A stretch of DNA of 64,000 nt, taken from UBA1206 sp050953105 (GTDB taxonomy: Bacteria; Bacillota; Clostridia; Oscillospirales; CAG-382). The position numbers and the translations under genes were made by a program. The notes beneath the pieces are model-generated. The model was given only the letters and a program-made list of their open reading frames with translations. It ran no database searches and was not told where the DNA came from. Where the stretch lies: the NCBI GenBank assembly GCA_050953105.1, contig JBMNMA010000009.1:310001-374000 (forward strand). Direction: 5' to 3'. Within the stretch, counting starts at the first letter, position 1, and every line of letters begins with the position of its first letter. Of the stretch, positions 1 through 7,585 are shown piece after piece.

Positions 1-196
1 GCTCAATGGTACGCTTGCGAAGCAGCGCCGGGTCGTGCCGTATGGTTATGGCATGAAGGTCGGCGAGCATAAAAAAGCAGTCATAATCGTTATGCAATGA
101 CACCCAGTTTTTAATTGCACCTATATATGAACCGAGGGTAAGGTCCCCGGTGGGCTTTATTCCCGATAATATGCGTTTCTTTTTCCCGTCGTCCAT
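1..196 (-). CDS. trpS: Tryptophanyl-tRNA synthetase, N-terminal part (runs off the left edge)
   Basis: Class I aminoacyl-tRNA synthetase that charges tRNA-Trp in the cytoplasm. The minus strand reads MDDGKKKRILSGIKPTGDLT and continues LGSYIGAIKNWVSLHNDYDC; the PTGDLTLGSYIG stretch is the TrpRS form of the HIGH-type ATP-binding signature, followed by the family's LADLHAIT block. Only about 65 N-terminal codons are present of a protein usually near 330 residues. The start ATG (complement of 194-196) is preceded by a purine-rich stretch. It is divergent from the pduL operon. The identification is firm because the whole visible stretch follows the family consensus. Confidence 0.9.
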   Translation of the reverse strand, partial: MDDGKKKRILSGIKPTGDLTLGSYIGAIKNWVSLHNDYDCFFMLADLHAITIRHDPALLRKRTIE

Positions 197-294
197 TGTT
201 AACTCTCCCGTATAAAAATACTAAATATTGTATGAGTTCATTGTATTGTATCATACATTTTCCGATTTTTCAATAAATTTTTTGGAAAAAGTCA

Positions 295-323
295 TTTACA
301 AGACAAATTGTTTGATGTATAAT
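295..323 (+). promoter_or_regulatory. Sigma-A type promoter of the pduL operon
   Basis: TTTACA at 295-300 and TATAAT at 318-323 with a 17-base spacer, about 43 bases upstream of the pduL start. Strong match to the housekeeping consensus. Confidence 0.7.
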
Positions 324-366
324 GTTATGTCATATTATTCTGAAAATTACTGAAAGGAACTGTATC

Positions 367-939
367 ATGTCAAAAATTCTCGTAGAAACCTCTGCGCGTC
401 ATGTCCATGTGACGAAAGAGGCATTGGAAATCCTCTTCGGAGAGGGGTATGAGCTCACTCCCAAGAAAGCGCTGTCCCAGCCGGGTCAGTACGCCTGCGA
501 GGAAAGAGTGGACGTGGTCGGACCGAAGAATACAATAAAAAACGTATCCATCCTCGGCCCCGTCCGCAGGGCCACACAAATTGAAGTTTCCCTTACCGAC
601 GCAAGGACGCTGGGCGTTAATCCTCCTGTCCGGGAATCCGGGGACGTTGCCGGCTCTGCTCCTATAAAGCTGGTCGGCCCCAAAGGCGAAATCCAGCTTA
701 CCGAAGGATGTATAGCCGCAAAACGGCATATACACATTACCCCCAAGGAAGCCGCCGAATGGGGACTTGAAAACGGACAGGTTGTTTCGGTTAAAATCGA
801 AAACACCGACCGTCCCGCAATCTTTGGCAACGTGGTGGTAAGAGTCAGCGAAAAATTCGCCCCCGCAATGCACATAGACACCGACGAGGCCAATGCCGCC
901 TGCGCTTTCGGCGAAATTTACGGCGAAATAATTAAGTAA
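367..939 (+). CDS. pduL: PduL-type phosphate acyltransferase (acetyl/propionyl-CoA)
   Basis: Zn-dependent phosphotransacylase converting acyl-CoA plus phosphate to acyl-phosphate, the step before ATP formation by an acyl kinase. The 190-residue product has two PduL half-domains with histidine pairs at HVH (12-14) and HIH (121-123) and a further His at 169 in MHIDTDEANAA, matching the family's metal ligands. No N-terminal encapsulation peptide is obvious and no microcompartment shell genes are nearby, so it probably works as the general phosphotransacetylase. The reading frame stays open upstream to 322, but the ATG at 367 has the ribosome site GAAAGG at a good distance. First gene of an apparent three-gene operon. 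Confidence 0.9.
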   Translation: MSKILVETSARHVHVTKEALEILFGEGYELTPKKALSQPGQYACEERVDVVGPKNTIKNVSILGPVRRATQIEVSLTDARTLGVNPPVRESGDVAGSAPIKLVGPKGEIQLTEGCIAAKRHIHITPKEAAEWGLENGQVVSVKIENTDRPAIFGNVVVRVSEKFAPAMHIDTDEANAACAFGEIYGEIIK

Positions 940-973
940 TTACACAAAAAACTATACAAGGAAAGGAACTCAC

Positions 974-1669
974 ATGATTAGCTACTCTAAAGAAGTTGAA
1001 CAAATGTGCTGTGTCGCCAAGGGTCCCAACCACGGTCCCTCCCCCCTTCCCGAGGAAGGCAGATGGGTTAAGGCAAAAGAAATTTCCGACATTTCAGGTT
1101 ACACCCACGGTGTGGGCTGGTGCGCTCCCCAGCAGGGCGCCTGCAAACTGTCCCTGAATGTCAAAAACGGAGTTATCGAGGAAGCCCTGGTTGAAACCAT
1201 AGGCTGCTCGGGTATGACCCACTCCGCAGCAATGGCTGCCGAAATTTTGCCCGGCAAAACCATTCTTGAGGCCCTCAACACCGACCTTGTTTGCGACGCC
1301 ATAAACACCGCCATGCGGGAACTGTTTTTACAAATCGTTTACGGCCGCACCCAGTCGGCATTTTCCGAAGACGGCCTTATTATAGGCGCCGGCATTGAAG
1401 ACCTTGGCAAAGGCCACCGCTCAATGGTAGGCACCATGTACGGCACCAAGGCAAAAGGCGTACGCTACCTTGAAATGACCGAAGGCTACTGCACCAGAAT
1501 GGCGCTTGACGAAAACAATGAGGTCATCGGCTACGAATATGTTTCGCTTGGCAAAATGACCGATCTTATAAAGAAGGGCGTCGAGCCCAACGAGGCTTAC
1601 GAAAAATCCAAGGGAACCTACGGGCGGTTTAACGAAGCCGTTAAATACATAGACCCGAGGGTTGAATAG
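974..1669 (+). CDS. NifU/IscU-like iron-sulfur scaffold homologue
   Basis: A 231-residue cytoplasmic protein resembling the N-terminal scaffold domain of NifU/IscU. Conserved cysteines are at 12, 13, 50, 57 and 78, the last in VETIGCSGMTHSA, which parallels the GCG segment of NifU scaffolds. It lies 34 bases after pduL and 12 bases before the GGGtGRT gene; the latter pairing is one I recognise from other Clostridia, where this protein is annotated as an iron-sulfur assembly scaffold. Experimental function is not established for this branch. It is longer than IscU (about 130 residues) and lacks the C-terminal thioredoxin-like Nfu domain. Ribosome site GAAAGGAA before the ATG. Confidence 0.75.
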   Translation: MISYSKEVEQMCCVAKGPNHGPSPLPEEGRWVKAKEISDISGYTHGVGWCAPQQGACKLSLNVKNGVIEEALVETIGCSGMTHSAAMAAEILPGKTILEALNTDLVCDAINTAMRELFLQIVYGRTQSAFSEDGLIIGAGIEDLGKGHRSMVGTMYGTKAKGVRYLEMTEGYCTRMALDENNEVIGYEYVSLGKMTDLIKKGVEPNEAYEKSKGTYGRFNEAVKYIDPRVE

Positions 1670-1681
1670 GGGGAATGAACC

Positions 1682-2683
1682 ATGGCAAAATTTGAAGGAT
1701 ACGAAAGACGCGAAGCGAAAATTCTTGAAGTCATAAAGCAGTACGGTATTTCCTCTATTGACGAATGCAAGGAAATCACCCTTGAAAAAGGAATTGACGT
1801 TGATAACATCGTCCGTTCCACCCAGCCTATCTGCTTTGAAAACGCCATTTGGGCATACACCGTCGGTGCTGCAATAGCCATTAAAAAAGGCTGCACCAAG
1901 GCCGCAGACGCCGCCGCAGCCATAGGCATAGGCCTTCAGGCTTTCTGCATTAACGGCTCTGTTGCCGAAAACCGCAAGGTGGGCCTCGGCCACGGCAATC
2001 TCGGCAAGATGCTCCTTTCCGAAGAAACCGAATGCTTCTGCTTCCTTGCCGGACACGAATCCTTTGCTGCCGCTGAAGGCGCTATAAAGATAGCCCTCAA
2101 CGCCAACAAGGTAAGAAAAAATCCCTTAAGAGTTATACTCAACGGTCTTGGCAAAGACGCCGCTTACATAATTTCCCGTATAAACGGCTTTACCTACGTT
2201 AAAACCGAATTTGACAACAACACCGAAACCATTAAGGTGGTATCCGAAACCCCCTTCTCCAACGGTCCCCGTGCTGCCGTAAAGTGCTATGGCGCCGACA
2301 ATGTTCCCGAAGGCGTGGAAATCATGAAGCTTGAAAACGTAAGCGTTTCCATAACCGGTAACTCCACCAACCCCACCCGTTTCCAGCATCCCGTTGCAGG
2401 CACCTACAAGAAATGGTGTATTGAAAACGGCAGGAACTATTTCTCCGTTGCCTCCGGCGGCGGCACCGGCCGTACACTCCACCCCGACAACATGGCAGCC
2501 GGCCCCTCCTCCTACGGCATGACCGACACCATGGGCAGAATGCACTCCGACGCCCAGTTTGCCGGCTCCTCCTCCGTTCCCGCACACGTTGAAATGATGG
2601 GCCTTATAGGCATGGGTAACAACCCCATGGTTGGCGCCACCGTCGCCTGCGCCGTTGCGATTGAGGAAGCATTTAATAAATAA
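1682..2683 (+). CDS. GGGtGRT family protein (function unknown)
   Basis: A 333-residue soluble protein that contains the family-defining GGGTGRT motif at residues 259-265, followed by conserved blocks LHPDNMAAGPSSYG and GMTDTMGRMHSD. It matches the Pfam family named 'GGGtGRT protein', whose biochemical role is unknown. Cysteines at 51, 71, 89, 118 and 120 could bind metal, but no canonical cluster motif is visible. It starts 12 bases after the NifU-like gene with GGGGGAATGAACC before the ATG, so the two are almost certainly co-translated. A strong terminator follows. The neighbouring scaffold homologue suggests a link to Fe-S chemistry; that is inference. Confidence 0.85.
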   Translation: MAKFEGYERREAKILEVIKQYGISSIDECKEITLEKGIDVDNIVRSTQPICFENAIWAYTVGAAIAIKKGCTKAADAAAAIGIGLQAFCINGSVAENRKVGLGHGNLGKMLLSEETECFCFLAGHESFAAAEGAIKIALNANKVRKNPLRVILNGLGKDAAYIISRINGFTYVKTEFDNNTETIKVVSETPFSNGPRAAVKCYGADNVPEGVEIMKLENVSVSITGNSTNPTRFQHPVAGTYKKWCIENGRNYFSVASGGGTGRTLHPDNMAAGPSSYGMTDTMGRMHSDAQFAGSSSVPAHVEMMGLIGMGNNPMVGATVACAVAIEEAFNK

Positions 2684-2715
2684 CTTTTCCGTTTCAAGTT
2701 TAAGCAATTAAAAGT

Positions 2716-2764
2716 CAGACACATCATCTTGGGTGTTTCCCCTTATGATGTGTCTGTTTTTTTA
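2716..2764 (+). terminator. Rho-independent terminator of the pduL operon
   Basis: Perfect 12-bp stem CAGACACATCAT (2716-2727) with ATGATGTGTCTG (2745-2756), followed by a T-rich tail. Confidence 0.9.
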
Positions 2765-2841
2765 TTTTTGTGAGGTATAATAAATATAAAAATCGAACGG
2801 CAGTTGTAAAAAAAGTAATTATATGTTAACAGTTATTTTGT

Positions 2842-2870
2842 TTGACATTTTTCGATATTTCGTCTATAAT
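2842..2870 (+). promoter_or_regulatory. Consensus sigma-A promoter of typA
   Basis: TTGACA at 2842-2847 and TATAAT at 2865-2870, both exact, with 17 bases between them. The typA start lies 36 bases downstream. Confidence 0.9.
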
Positions 2871-2905
2871 GTATACTTTGTAATAAACATAAAGGAAGTT
2901 TTTTA

Positions 2906-4735
2906 ATGTCAGTCATTAAGCGTGAAAATTTAAGAAACGTGGCCATTATTGCCCACGTTGACCACGGTAAAACCACCCTTGTAGACCAGCTGCTTAGACA
3001 AAGCGGAACCTTCCGCACCAACGAAACGGTAAACGAGCGTGTTATGGATTCCAACGATTTGGAACGGGAGCGTGGAATTACCATCCTTGCCAAAAACACA
3101 AGCATTTTATACGGTAATATTAAAATAAATATTGTCGATACCCCGGGACATGCCGATTTCGGCGGCGAAGTTGAACGTATTTTACAAATGGTAGACGGTG
3201 TTTTGCTTCTGGTTGACGCCTTTGAAGGCTGCATGCCCCAAACCCGTTTTGTGTTAAAAAAGGCCCTTGCATTAGGCAAAAAGGCTGTTGTGGTTATAAA
3301 TAAAATCGACCGCCCCATGGCCCGTCCTCTCGAAGTGGTGGACGAAGTGCTTGATTTGTTTATAGAGCTTGGGGCAAACGAAGATCAAATCGAATTCCCC
3401 GTGGTTTATGCATCGGGCAGGGACGGCTATGCCACCCTTTCCCCCGACGTGGAAGGCAAGGATATGCAGCCGCTGTTTGATGCGATTGTTAGAGAAATCG
3501 AACCGCCCATGGGTGATCCTGATGCTCCGCTGCAAATTCTGTTTTCAAACATCGAATATGACGATTATCTCGGCCGTATAGGGGTAGGCCGTGTGGAACG
3601 GGGGAGCGTTAAGGTCGGCCAATCCGTTGCTCTCTGCCACAAAGACGGAACGACATCCAATGTCAAAATCGTTAAACTGTTCATGTATAGCGGATTAAAG
3701 CGGGTTGAAGTGGAACAGGCTTCTATCGGCGACATTATTCAGGTTGCCGGTATTACCGAGCTTGAAATCGGAGAAACCGCGTGTGCCACCGATTGCATAG
3801 AGCCTCTTCCGTTCGTTAAAATCGATGAACCCACACTTGCCATGAACTTTATGGTTAATAATTCCCCCTTTGCAGGCCGTGACGGTAAGTATGTTACATC
3901 AAGAAACCTACGTGACCGTCTGTTTAGAGAGGTTATGACCAACGTAAGCCTGCGTGTTGAAGAAACCGACAGTGCCGATACCTTTAAAGTGTCGGGCCGT
4001 GGCGAACTGCATTTGTCCATATTGATTGAAACCATGCGCCGTCAGGGCTATGAATTTCAGGTATCGCCCCCCACGGTTATTTATAAGCAGGATGAAGACG
4101 GCACACTGCTTGAGCCTATCGAATTGCTGATGGTTGAAGTGCCCAACGAATATGTGGGCAGTGTAATGGAATGCCTCGGCGCCCGCAGAGCGGAATTAAA
4201 GAACATGAGCGCCCATGACGGCGGAACTACACATCTTGAATTTTTGATACCTGCTCGCGGATTGCTTGGCTACCGTTCACAATTTTTGACCGATACCAAC
4301 GGAAACGGTATAATGAATCACATTTTCGACAGCTACCAGCCCTATAAGGGAGATATCGAGCAACGGAACACCGGCTCTATCGTTGCCTACGAGAGCGGCG
4401 AAACTACCAGCTACGGACTTTATAACACCCAAAGCCGGGGCAGGCTGTTTATAGGCCCGGGAATCCCGGTCTATGAAGGCATGATTGTTGGCGAAAACCC
4501 CAAGAATGAAGATATCGTCTGCAATGTCTGCAAGAAAAAGCATATGACCAATACCCGTTCTGCGGGTGCGGATGAGGCTTTACGCCTTATTCCTCCTGTA
4601 ATATTCAGCCTGGAGCAGGCTCTGGAATTTATCAAGCCGGATGAACTTGTTGAAATCACACCTCATAATATCCGCCTTCGCAAGCGTATACTCGATAAGG
4701 AGCTTCGCTATAAGTATGATGCCAAGAATCGATAA
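2906..4735 (+). CDS. typA: Ribosome-associated GTPase TypA/BipA
   Basis: Translational GTPase of the EF-G/LepA superfamily that binds the ribosome and assists assembly and stress adaptation. The 609-residue product has G1 AHVDHGKT (16-23), switch-I RERGITI (54-60), G3 DTPGHADF (78-85) and G4 NKID (132-135), then the EF-Tu-like domain 2, the EF-G domain V-like region and the BipA-specific C-terminus (RLFIGPGIPVYEGMI region). Length equals that of characterised TypA proteins. AAAGGAAG lies before the ATG. Single-gene unit with its own consensus promoter and a terminator after it. Confidence 0.97.
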   Translation: MSVIKRENLRNVAIIAHVDHGKTTLVDQLLRQSGTFRTNETVNERVMDSNDLERERGITILAKNTSILYGNIKINIVDTPGHADFGGEVERILQMVDGVLLLVDAFEGCMPQTRFVLKKALALGKKAVVVINKIDRPMARPLEVVDEVLDLFIELGANEDQIEFPVVYASGRDGYATLSPDVEGKDMQPLFDAIVREIEPPMGDPDAPLQILFSNIEYDDYLGRIGVGRVERGSVKVGQSVALCHKDGTTSNVKIVKLFMYSGLKRVEVEQASIGDIIQVAGITELEIGETACATDCIEPLPFVKIDEPTLAMNFMVNNSPFAGRDGKYVTSRNLRDRLFREVMTNVSLRVEETDSADTFKVSGRGELHLSILIETMRRQGYEFQVSPPTVIYKQDEDGTLLEPIELLMVEVPNEYVGSVMECLGARRAELKNMSAHDGGTTHLEFLIPARGLLGYRSQFLTDTNGNGIMNHIFDSYQPYKGDIEQRNTGSIVAYESGETTSYGLYNTQSRGRLFIGPGIPVYEGMIVGENPKNEDIVCNVCKKKHMTNTRSAGADEALRLIPPVIFSLEQALEFIKPDELVEITPHNIRLRKRILDKELRYKYDAKNR

Positions 4736-4780
4736 AAAAGGAAACCTTTTGATAATAATCGTCTGAATTAAATTATAAAA

Positions 4781-4806
4781 GCTCCGTTGTAGAAACGGAG
4801 CTTTTT
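4781..4806 (+). terminator. Terminator of typA
   Basis: GCTCCGTT (4781-4788) pairs with AACGGAGC (4794-4801), then TTTTT. Confidence 0.9.
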
Positions 4807-4932
4807 GGTATATTGATGGCAATTTTGTCGTATATAATTTCACTATGTCTTATGGTGACGAAAAATAGCGAATATTATTAAAAAAATCTTGAAAATACTT
4901 TATAAAAATTAAGTTTTTTTCATTATTAACTA

Positions 4933-4961
4933 TTGACAAAAAAACACTGTCATGCTATAAT
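4933..4961 (+). promoter_or_regulatory. Consensus sigma-A promoter driving the riboswitch operon
   Basis: Exact TTGACA (4933-4938) and TATAAT (4956-4961), 17-base spacer. Transcription would begin near 4968, about 16 bases before the riboswitch aptamer. Confidence 0.9.
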
Positions 4962-4983
4962 CAACGCGAATCATTGGATTCCC

Positions 4984-5067
4984 ACGTAATGGCAAACTTC
5001 ACGAAAGTGTAGGGCGCAAAACTAAAGGGCCTACGGACAAAAAATGTCTATGGCAGCCAGTTGCCGT
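4984..5067 (+). promoter_or_regulatory. Cyclic di-GMP-I (GEMM-I) riboswitch aptamer
   Basis: The RNA follows the GEMM-I pattern: GGCAAAC, a hairpin closed by a GAAA tetraloop (CTTCACGAAAGTGTAG), GGGCGCAAA then GGGCCTACGG, a second stem-loop (GGACAAAAAATGTCT), and the closing GGCAGCCAGTTGCC. The GNRA tetraloop and its receptor-like second stem are features of the class that binds c-di-GMP. It sits just downstream of a consensus promoter and upstream of a terminator, as expected for transcription control. Whether it turns genes on or off cannot be read with certainty. Confidence 0.9.
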
Positions 5068-5158
5068 TTTAATATGCAGAAAATAACGACAGGCATATTT
5101 TGCATTGTCGTAGCATGACATTTTTTAAATGAGTGCATTTCTCTGCTCTTAAAAATGC

Positions 5159-5193
5159 AACCGGGCGCTGGGACATATGGCGCTGGGTTTTTT
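5159..5193 (+). terminator. Terminator in the riboswitch expression platform
   Basis: AACCGGGCGC (5159-5168) pairs with GCGCTGGGTT (5180-5189) with one G-G mismatch and one wobble, followed by a T run. Between aptamer and terminator are further hairpins (AATATGC with GCATATT; TGCATTT with AAATGCA) that could serve as alternative pairings. Confidence 0.7.
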
Positions 5194-5306
5194 AATTCCT
5201 TCCTTTCCGGTATGTCTTGCTTTTATCGGGAACAATGATTGTTCAAGGTATAATTAATGTTATTATTAACTGCCGTAAGGCGGTTGAAAGAAAGGAAGGT
5301 ATAAAA

Positions 5307-5696
5307 ATGAAAATGAGAAGAAGACTGGCAATTGTTCTCGTAGTAGCTCTTGTTTGCTCGGCATTTGTATTTACGGTATCCGCTTCCGCCAAGGGAGGTC
5401 CCAAATCGGGTCCCACAAAGGCTGAACTAAAGGTTCTTGAAGTAATGGTCGATACCGCCAATGCAACAATAGCCGCGCTTGTCAAAGTGGCTCAGCTTAC
5501 CCCCTACAACGATGTTCCCTGGTTACTTAAATCGGTTGACGCAATTGTCGCTGCAGTTGACGCTTACGCAGAATCCATCGGTGCCGATATAGGCTGCACA
5601 TACGTGGGGTATTACATTGACGGTCAGTACGTGCTGATTGACCCGATTTGGATAGTAAACCCAATAGTACCTCCTGATCCCGATGAGAAGGATTAA
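5307..5696 (+). CDS. Small secreted protein under the c-di-GMP riboswitch (unknown function)
   Basis: A 129-residue protein with a clear Sec signal peptide: MKMRRR, a hydrophobic core (LAIVLVVALVCSAFVFTV) and a likely cleavage after ASA near residue 28. The mature part is about 100 residues, Ala/Val-rich, with a predicted helical stretch and an acidic, proline-rich end (IVPPDPDEKD). No known domain recognised. The frame is open back to 5217, but the ATG at 5307 has AAAGGAAGG before it and begins the signal peptide. It is the first gene after the riboswitch, and the MNT gene starts 3 bases after its stop. Many c-di-GMP-I riboswitches control surface or secreted proteins, which fits. Confidence 0.8.
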   Translation: MKMRRRLAIVLVVALVCSAFVFTVSASAKGGPKSGPTKAELKVLEVMVDTANATIAALVKVAQLTPYNDVPWLLKSVDAIVAAVDAYAESIGADIGCTYVGYYIDGQYVLIDPIWIVNPIVPPDPDEKD

Positions 5697-5699
5697 TCG

Positions 5700-6044
5700 A
5701 TGCCGAAGGTGCTGAAAAAATTTAATCCTGGTACACGGAACAGAAAAATCTGCGACTGTCTCAGGAGAGTCGCAGATTTATCATTCGTGGACAAAATTTA
5801 TATTTACGGCTCCTACGCCAAGGGCAACCCCACCGAAAACAGTGACCTTGATATTGCCGTTTTTTTTAACCTTGATGAGTCGAAAATGCTTGAATGCTAT
5901 CGAAAGCTGGTTAACATTTGTCGAATACCGGAACTGGACATTCAGATACAGGCATTCCCTTCAAGCGAGCTTATAAGCCCCTGCGGAATTATTGAGGAGA
6001 TAGTGAAATACGGCATTCTTTTTCCCTTTTTCCTGAAAGGATAA
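5700..6044 (+). CDS. MNT-type minimal nucleotidyltransferase
   Basis: A 114-residue cytoplasmic protein of the polymerase-beta superfamily. The active-site pattern is complete: GSYAKGN at 37-43 and DLD with aspartates at 49 and 51. Such proteins, paired with HEPN proteins, form MntA/HepT toxin-antitoxin modules in which the MNT partner AMPylates or otherwise silences the HEPN RNase. Here the HEPN gene lies about 950 bases downstream, separated by a broken HD-GYP gene. The start is 3 bases after the secreted-protein stop with AGAAGGA as ribosome site, so translation is probably coupled. The pairing with the HEPN gene is inference. Confidence 0.85.
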   Translation: MPKVLKKFNPGTRNRKICDCLRRVADLSFVDKIYIYGSYAKGNPTENSDLDIAVFFNLDESKMLECYRKLVNICRIPELDIQIQAFPSSELISPCGIIEEIVKYGILFPFFLKG

Positions 6045-6049
6045 CTTAA

Positions 6050-7005
6050 ATGGAAGGCGTATTCATCAATAAACGGAATACGGATAGCAATACACCTGAA
6101 GTAAATTCGTGCAGGTGTAAAGCTTCTTGCAAAATTTGGCGACATGGAAATAATGGAACAATCATTTATCGAAGGTGCTACAGTTTGGCTTTCCCCTGCA
6201 GAAGATCCGAACGCATGTGAATTTTACTTTATTCATTCCGGCGAAGTTGAATTGAACTTGATCGATGAAACTGTTCCTTAAGCCGGTGACTCCTTTACGT
6301 TAAAGGGCTTAAACGTGACATTAATCGTAAATCAAACTTAACACAAAGATAGTTTATTTTTCAACAAACCTATTTATGAAGAAAAAAAGGATTTTGAAAT
6401 CTATCTAAAAGCATTGATTACACAAATCGACTCAAAAGACCATTATACCGCCCGTCATAGTATGAATGTAATGAATTATGCTGTAAAAATTTACGAAACA
6501 ATGTTTGAGTCGTATAAAGACATGGATAACGAAGCGAAATTAAAAGATGCTTAAAGATATTGTCGTAGCTTCCCTTTTCCATGATGTCGGAAAATGCAAT
6601 ACCCCCGACGAAATATTAAAAAAGAAGGGCAAACTTGAGTCGGAAGAAATGAAAGTCATTAGGCACCATCCCGTTGATACGGGCAGGCTGCTTAGAAAAT
6701 ATTATAACAACAGGATAGCCGAGATAGCCGAAAATCACCATGAACGGATTGACGGTTCGGGTTATCCCTTTGGCCTTTCTGGCCACGAATTATCTACCGA
6801 AGCCAAAATACTTGCGGTTGTGGACGCCTTTGACGCCATGACCACCGACCGGGGATACAACAACGTCAAGTCCTTTGCCGATGCTGCCGAGGAACTGTAT
6901 AACCTTCCCCACCTCTTTGACCACGAGGTGGCGTCGGTGCTGAAAAGGCTTGTAGACGAAGGAAAAATAGCACAGGCAAGGAAGAAGAACGATGGACAGC
7001 AATGA
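6050..7005 (+). pseudogene. Broken cupin/HD-GYP c-di-GMP phosphodiesterase gene
   Basis: Intact HD-GYP proteins hydrolyse c-di-GMP. Here an N-terminal piece begins at the ATG at 6050, then coding potential moves frame near 6100 and reads a cupin- or CRP-like sensor segment (FYFIHSGEVELNLIDETV) and DHYTARHSMNV, the first His of the HD-GYP fold. This second frame carries TAA stops at 6279-6281, 6339-6341 and 6552-6554. A third frame from 6547 reads the rest: FHDVGKCNTPDEIL, RHHPVDTG and ENHHERIDGSGYP. The catalytic HD, HH and GYP motifs survive, but two frameshifts and internal stops separate them from the sensor part. The 152-codon fragment 6547-7005 could still be translated, lacking the first helix and its histidine. 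Confidence 0.85.
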
Positions 7006-7453
7006 AAAATACGCCTATTGGCTTATGCTTTCGGATTATGATATGGACACTATTGACTGCTTAATAAAGGGCGAGCGGTGGGTTTATGTGGCCTACCTAT
7101 GCCAGCAGGCAATAGAACGGCAGCTTAAGGGCATGTATGTTTACTATACCAACAACGAAGCTCCCAAAACCCACAATGTAAATTTCCTGTTTTCGAAAAT
7201 CCAAAGCAACGAAAAATTCCAGTCCCACCCGGATATTGTCAGGTTTAACGAGGGAAAGACCGAATGTGAGGATTTTTTGGTGGACGTTATGTTTTACTAC
7301 ATGTCCGACTATCCCTTTTCCTACAAAAACATAACAAACCGGTTTATAAACAAGGAAAACGCCCTTGGACTGTATGAAAAAACCAAAACCATGTTATCCT
7401 GGCTCCGCTCTTTTCAGCCCCATGTGGATATACCGAAACCCTATAAAGATTAA
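6992..7453 (+). CDS. HEPN domain protein
   Basis: A 153-residue all-helical protein with the HEPN consensus around YLCQQAIERQLKGMYVYY and THNVNFLFSKI (residues about 35-70). HEPN proteins are often RNases or partners of MNT nucleotidyltransferases. A clear R-x4-6-H catalytic motif is not obvious, so it may not be a nuclease. It overlaps the HD-GYP remnant by 14 bases and is followed directly by a terminator, making it the last gene of the riboswitch operon. The MNT gene upstream is its most likely partner. Confidence 0.8.
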   Translation: MDSNEKYAYWLMLSDYDMDTIDCLIKGERWVYVAYLCQQAIERQLKGMYVYYTNNEAPKTHNVNFLFSKIQSNEKFQSHPDIVRFNEGKTECEDFLVDVMFYYMSDYPFSYKNITNRFINKENALGLYEKTKTMLSWLRSFQPHVDIPKPYKD

Positions 7454-7473
7454 CCCCTGAAACGGGGTTTTTA
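7452..7473 (+). terminator. Terminator after the HEPN gene
   Basis: AACCCC (7452-7457) and GGGGTT (7464-7469) form a short stem followed by TTTTATTTT. Confidence 0.75.
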
Positions 7474-7495
7474 TTTTGTCTGCCCATATAACAGC

Positions 7496-7531
7496 AAAAC
7501 CCCGCATTTGAGGGTGCGTCTTAGGGATTTT
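7496..7531 (+). repeat. Left copy of the island-flanking inverted repeat
   Basis: Contains CCCCGCA and GTCTTAGGGATTT (7518-7530). Its reverse complement matches 19750-19786, sharing AAATCCCTAAGAC exactly and TGCGGGGTTT, with a few differences and a one-base length change between. Confidence 0.7.
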
Positions 7532-7540
7532 CAATCCCGG

Positions 7541-7585
7541 AAAAATATCGGCATAGTTTGGTATGTATTTACCGGCTATGCCGAT
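7541..7585 (-). terminator. Terminator of the serine recombinase gene
   Basis: On the minus strand ATCGGCATAG (7576-7585) pairs with CTATGCCGAT (7547-7556), followed by ATTTTT. It overlaps the 3' end of the recombinase gene. Confidence 0.75.

Noticed and set aside
5159..5193. Second riboswitch or aptamer downstream of the GEMM element
   Set aside because: The stretch 5070-5158 forms alternative hairpins that fit an expression platform; it lacks any second aptamer consensus.
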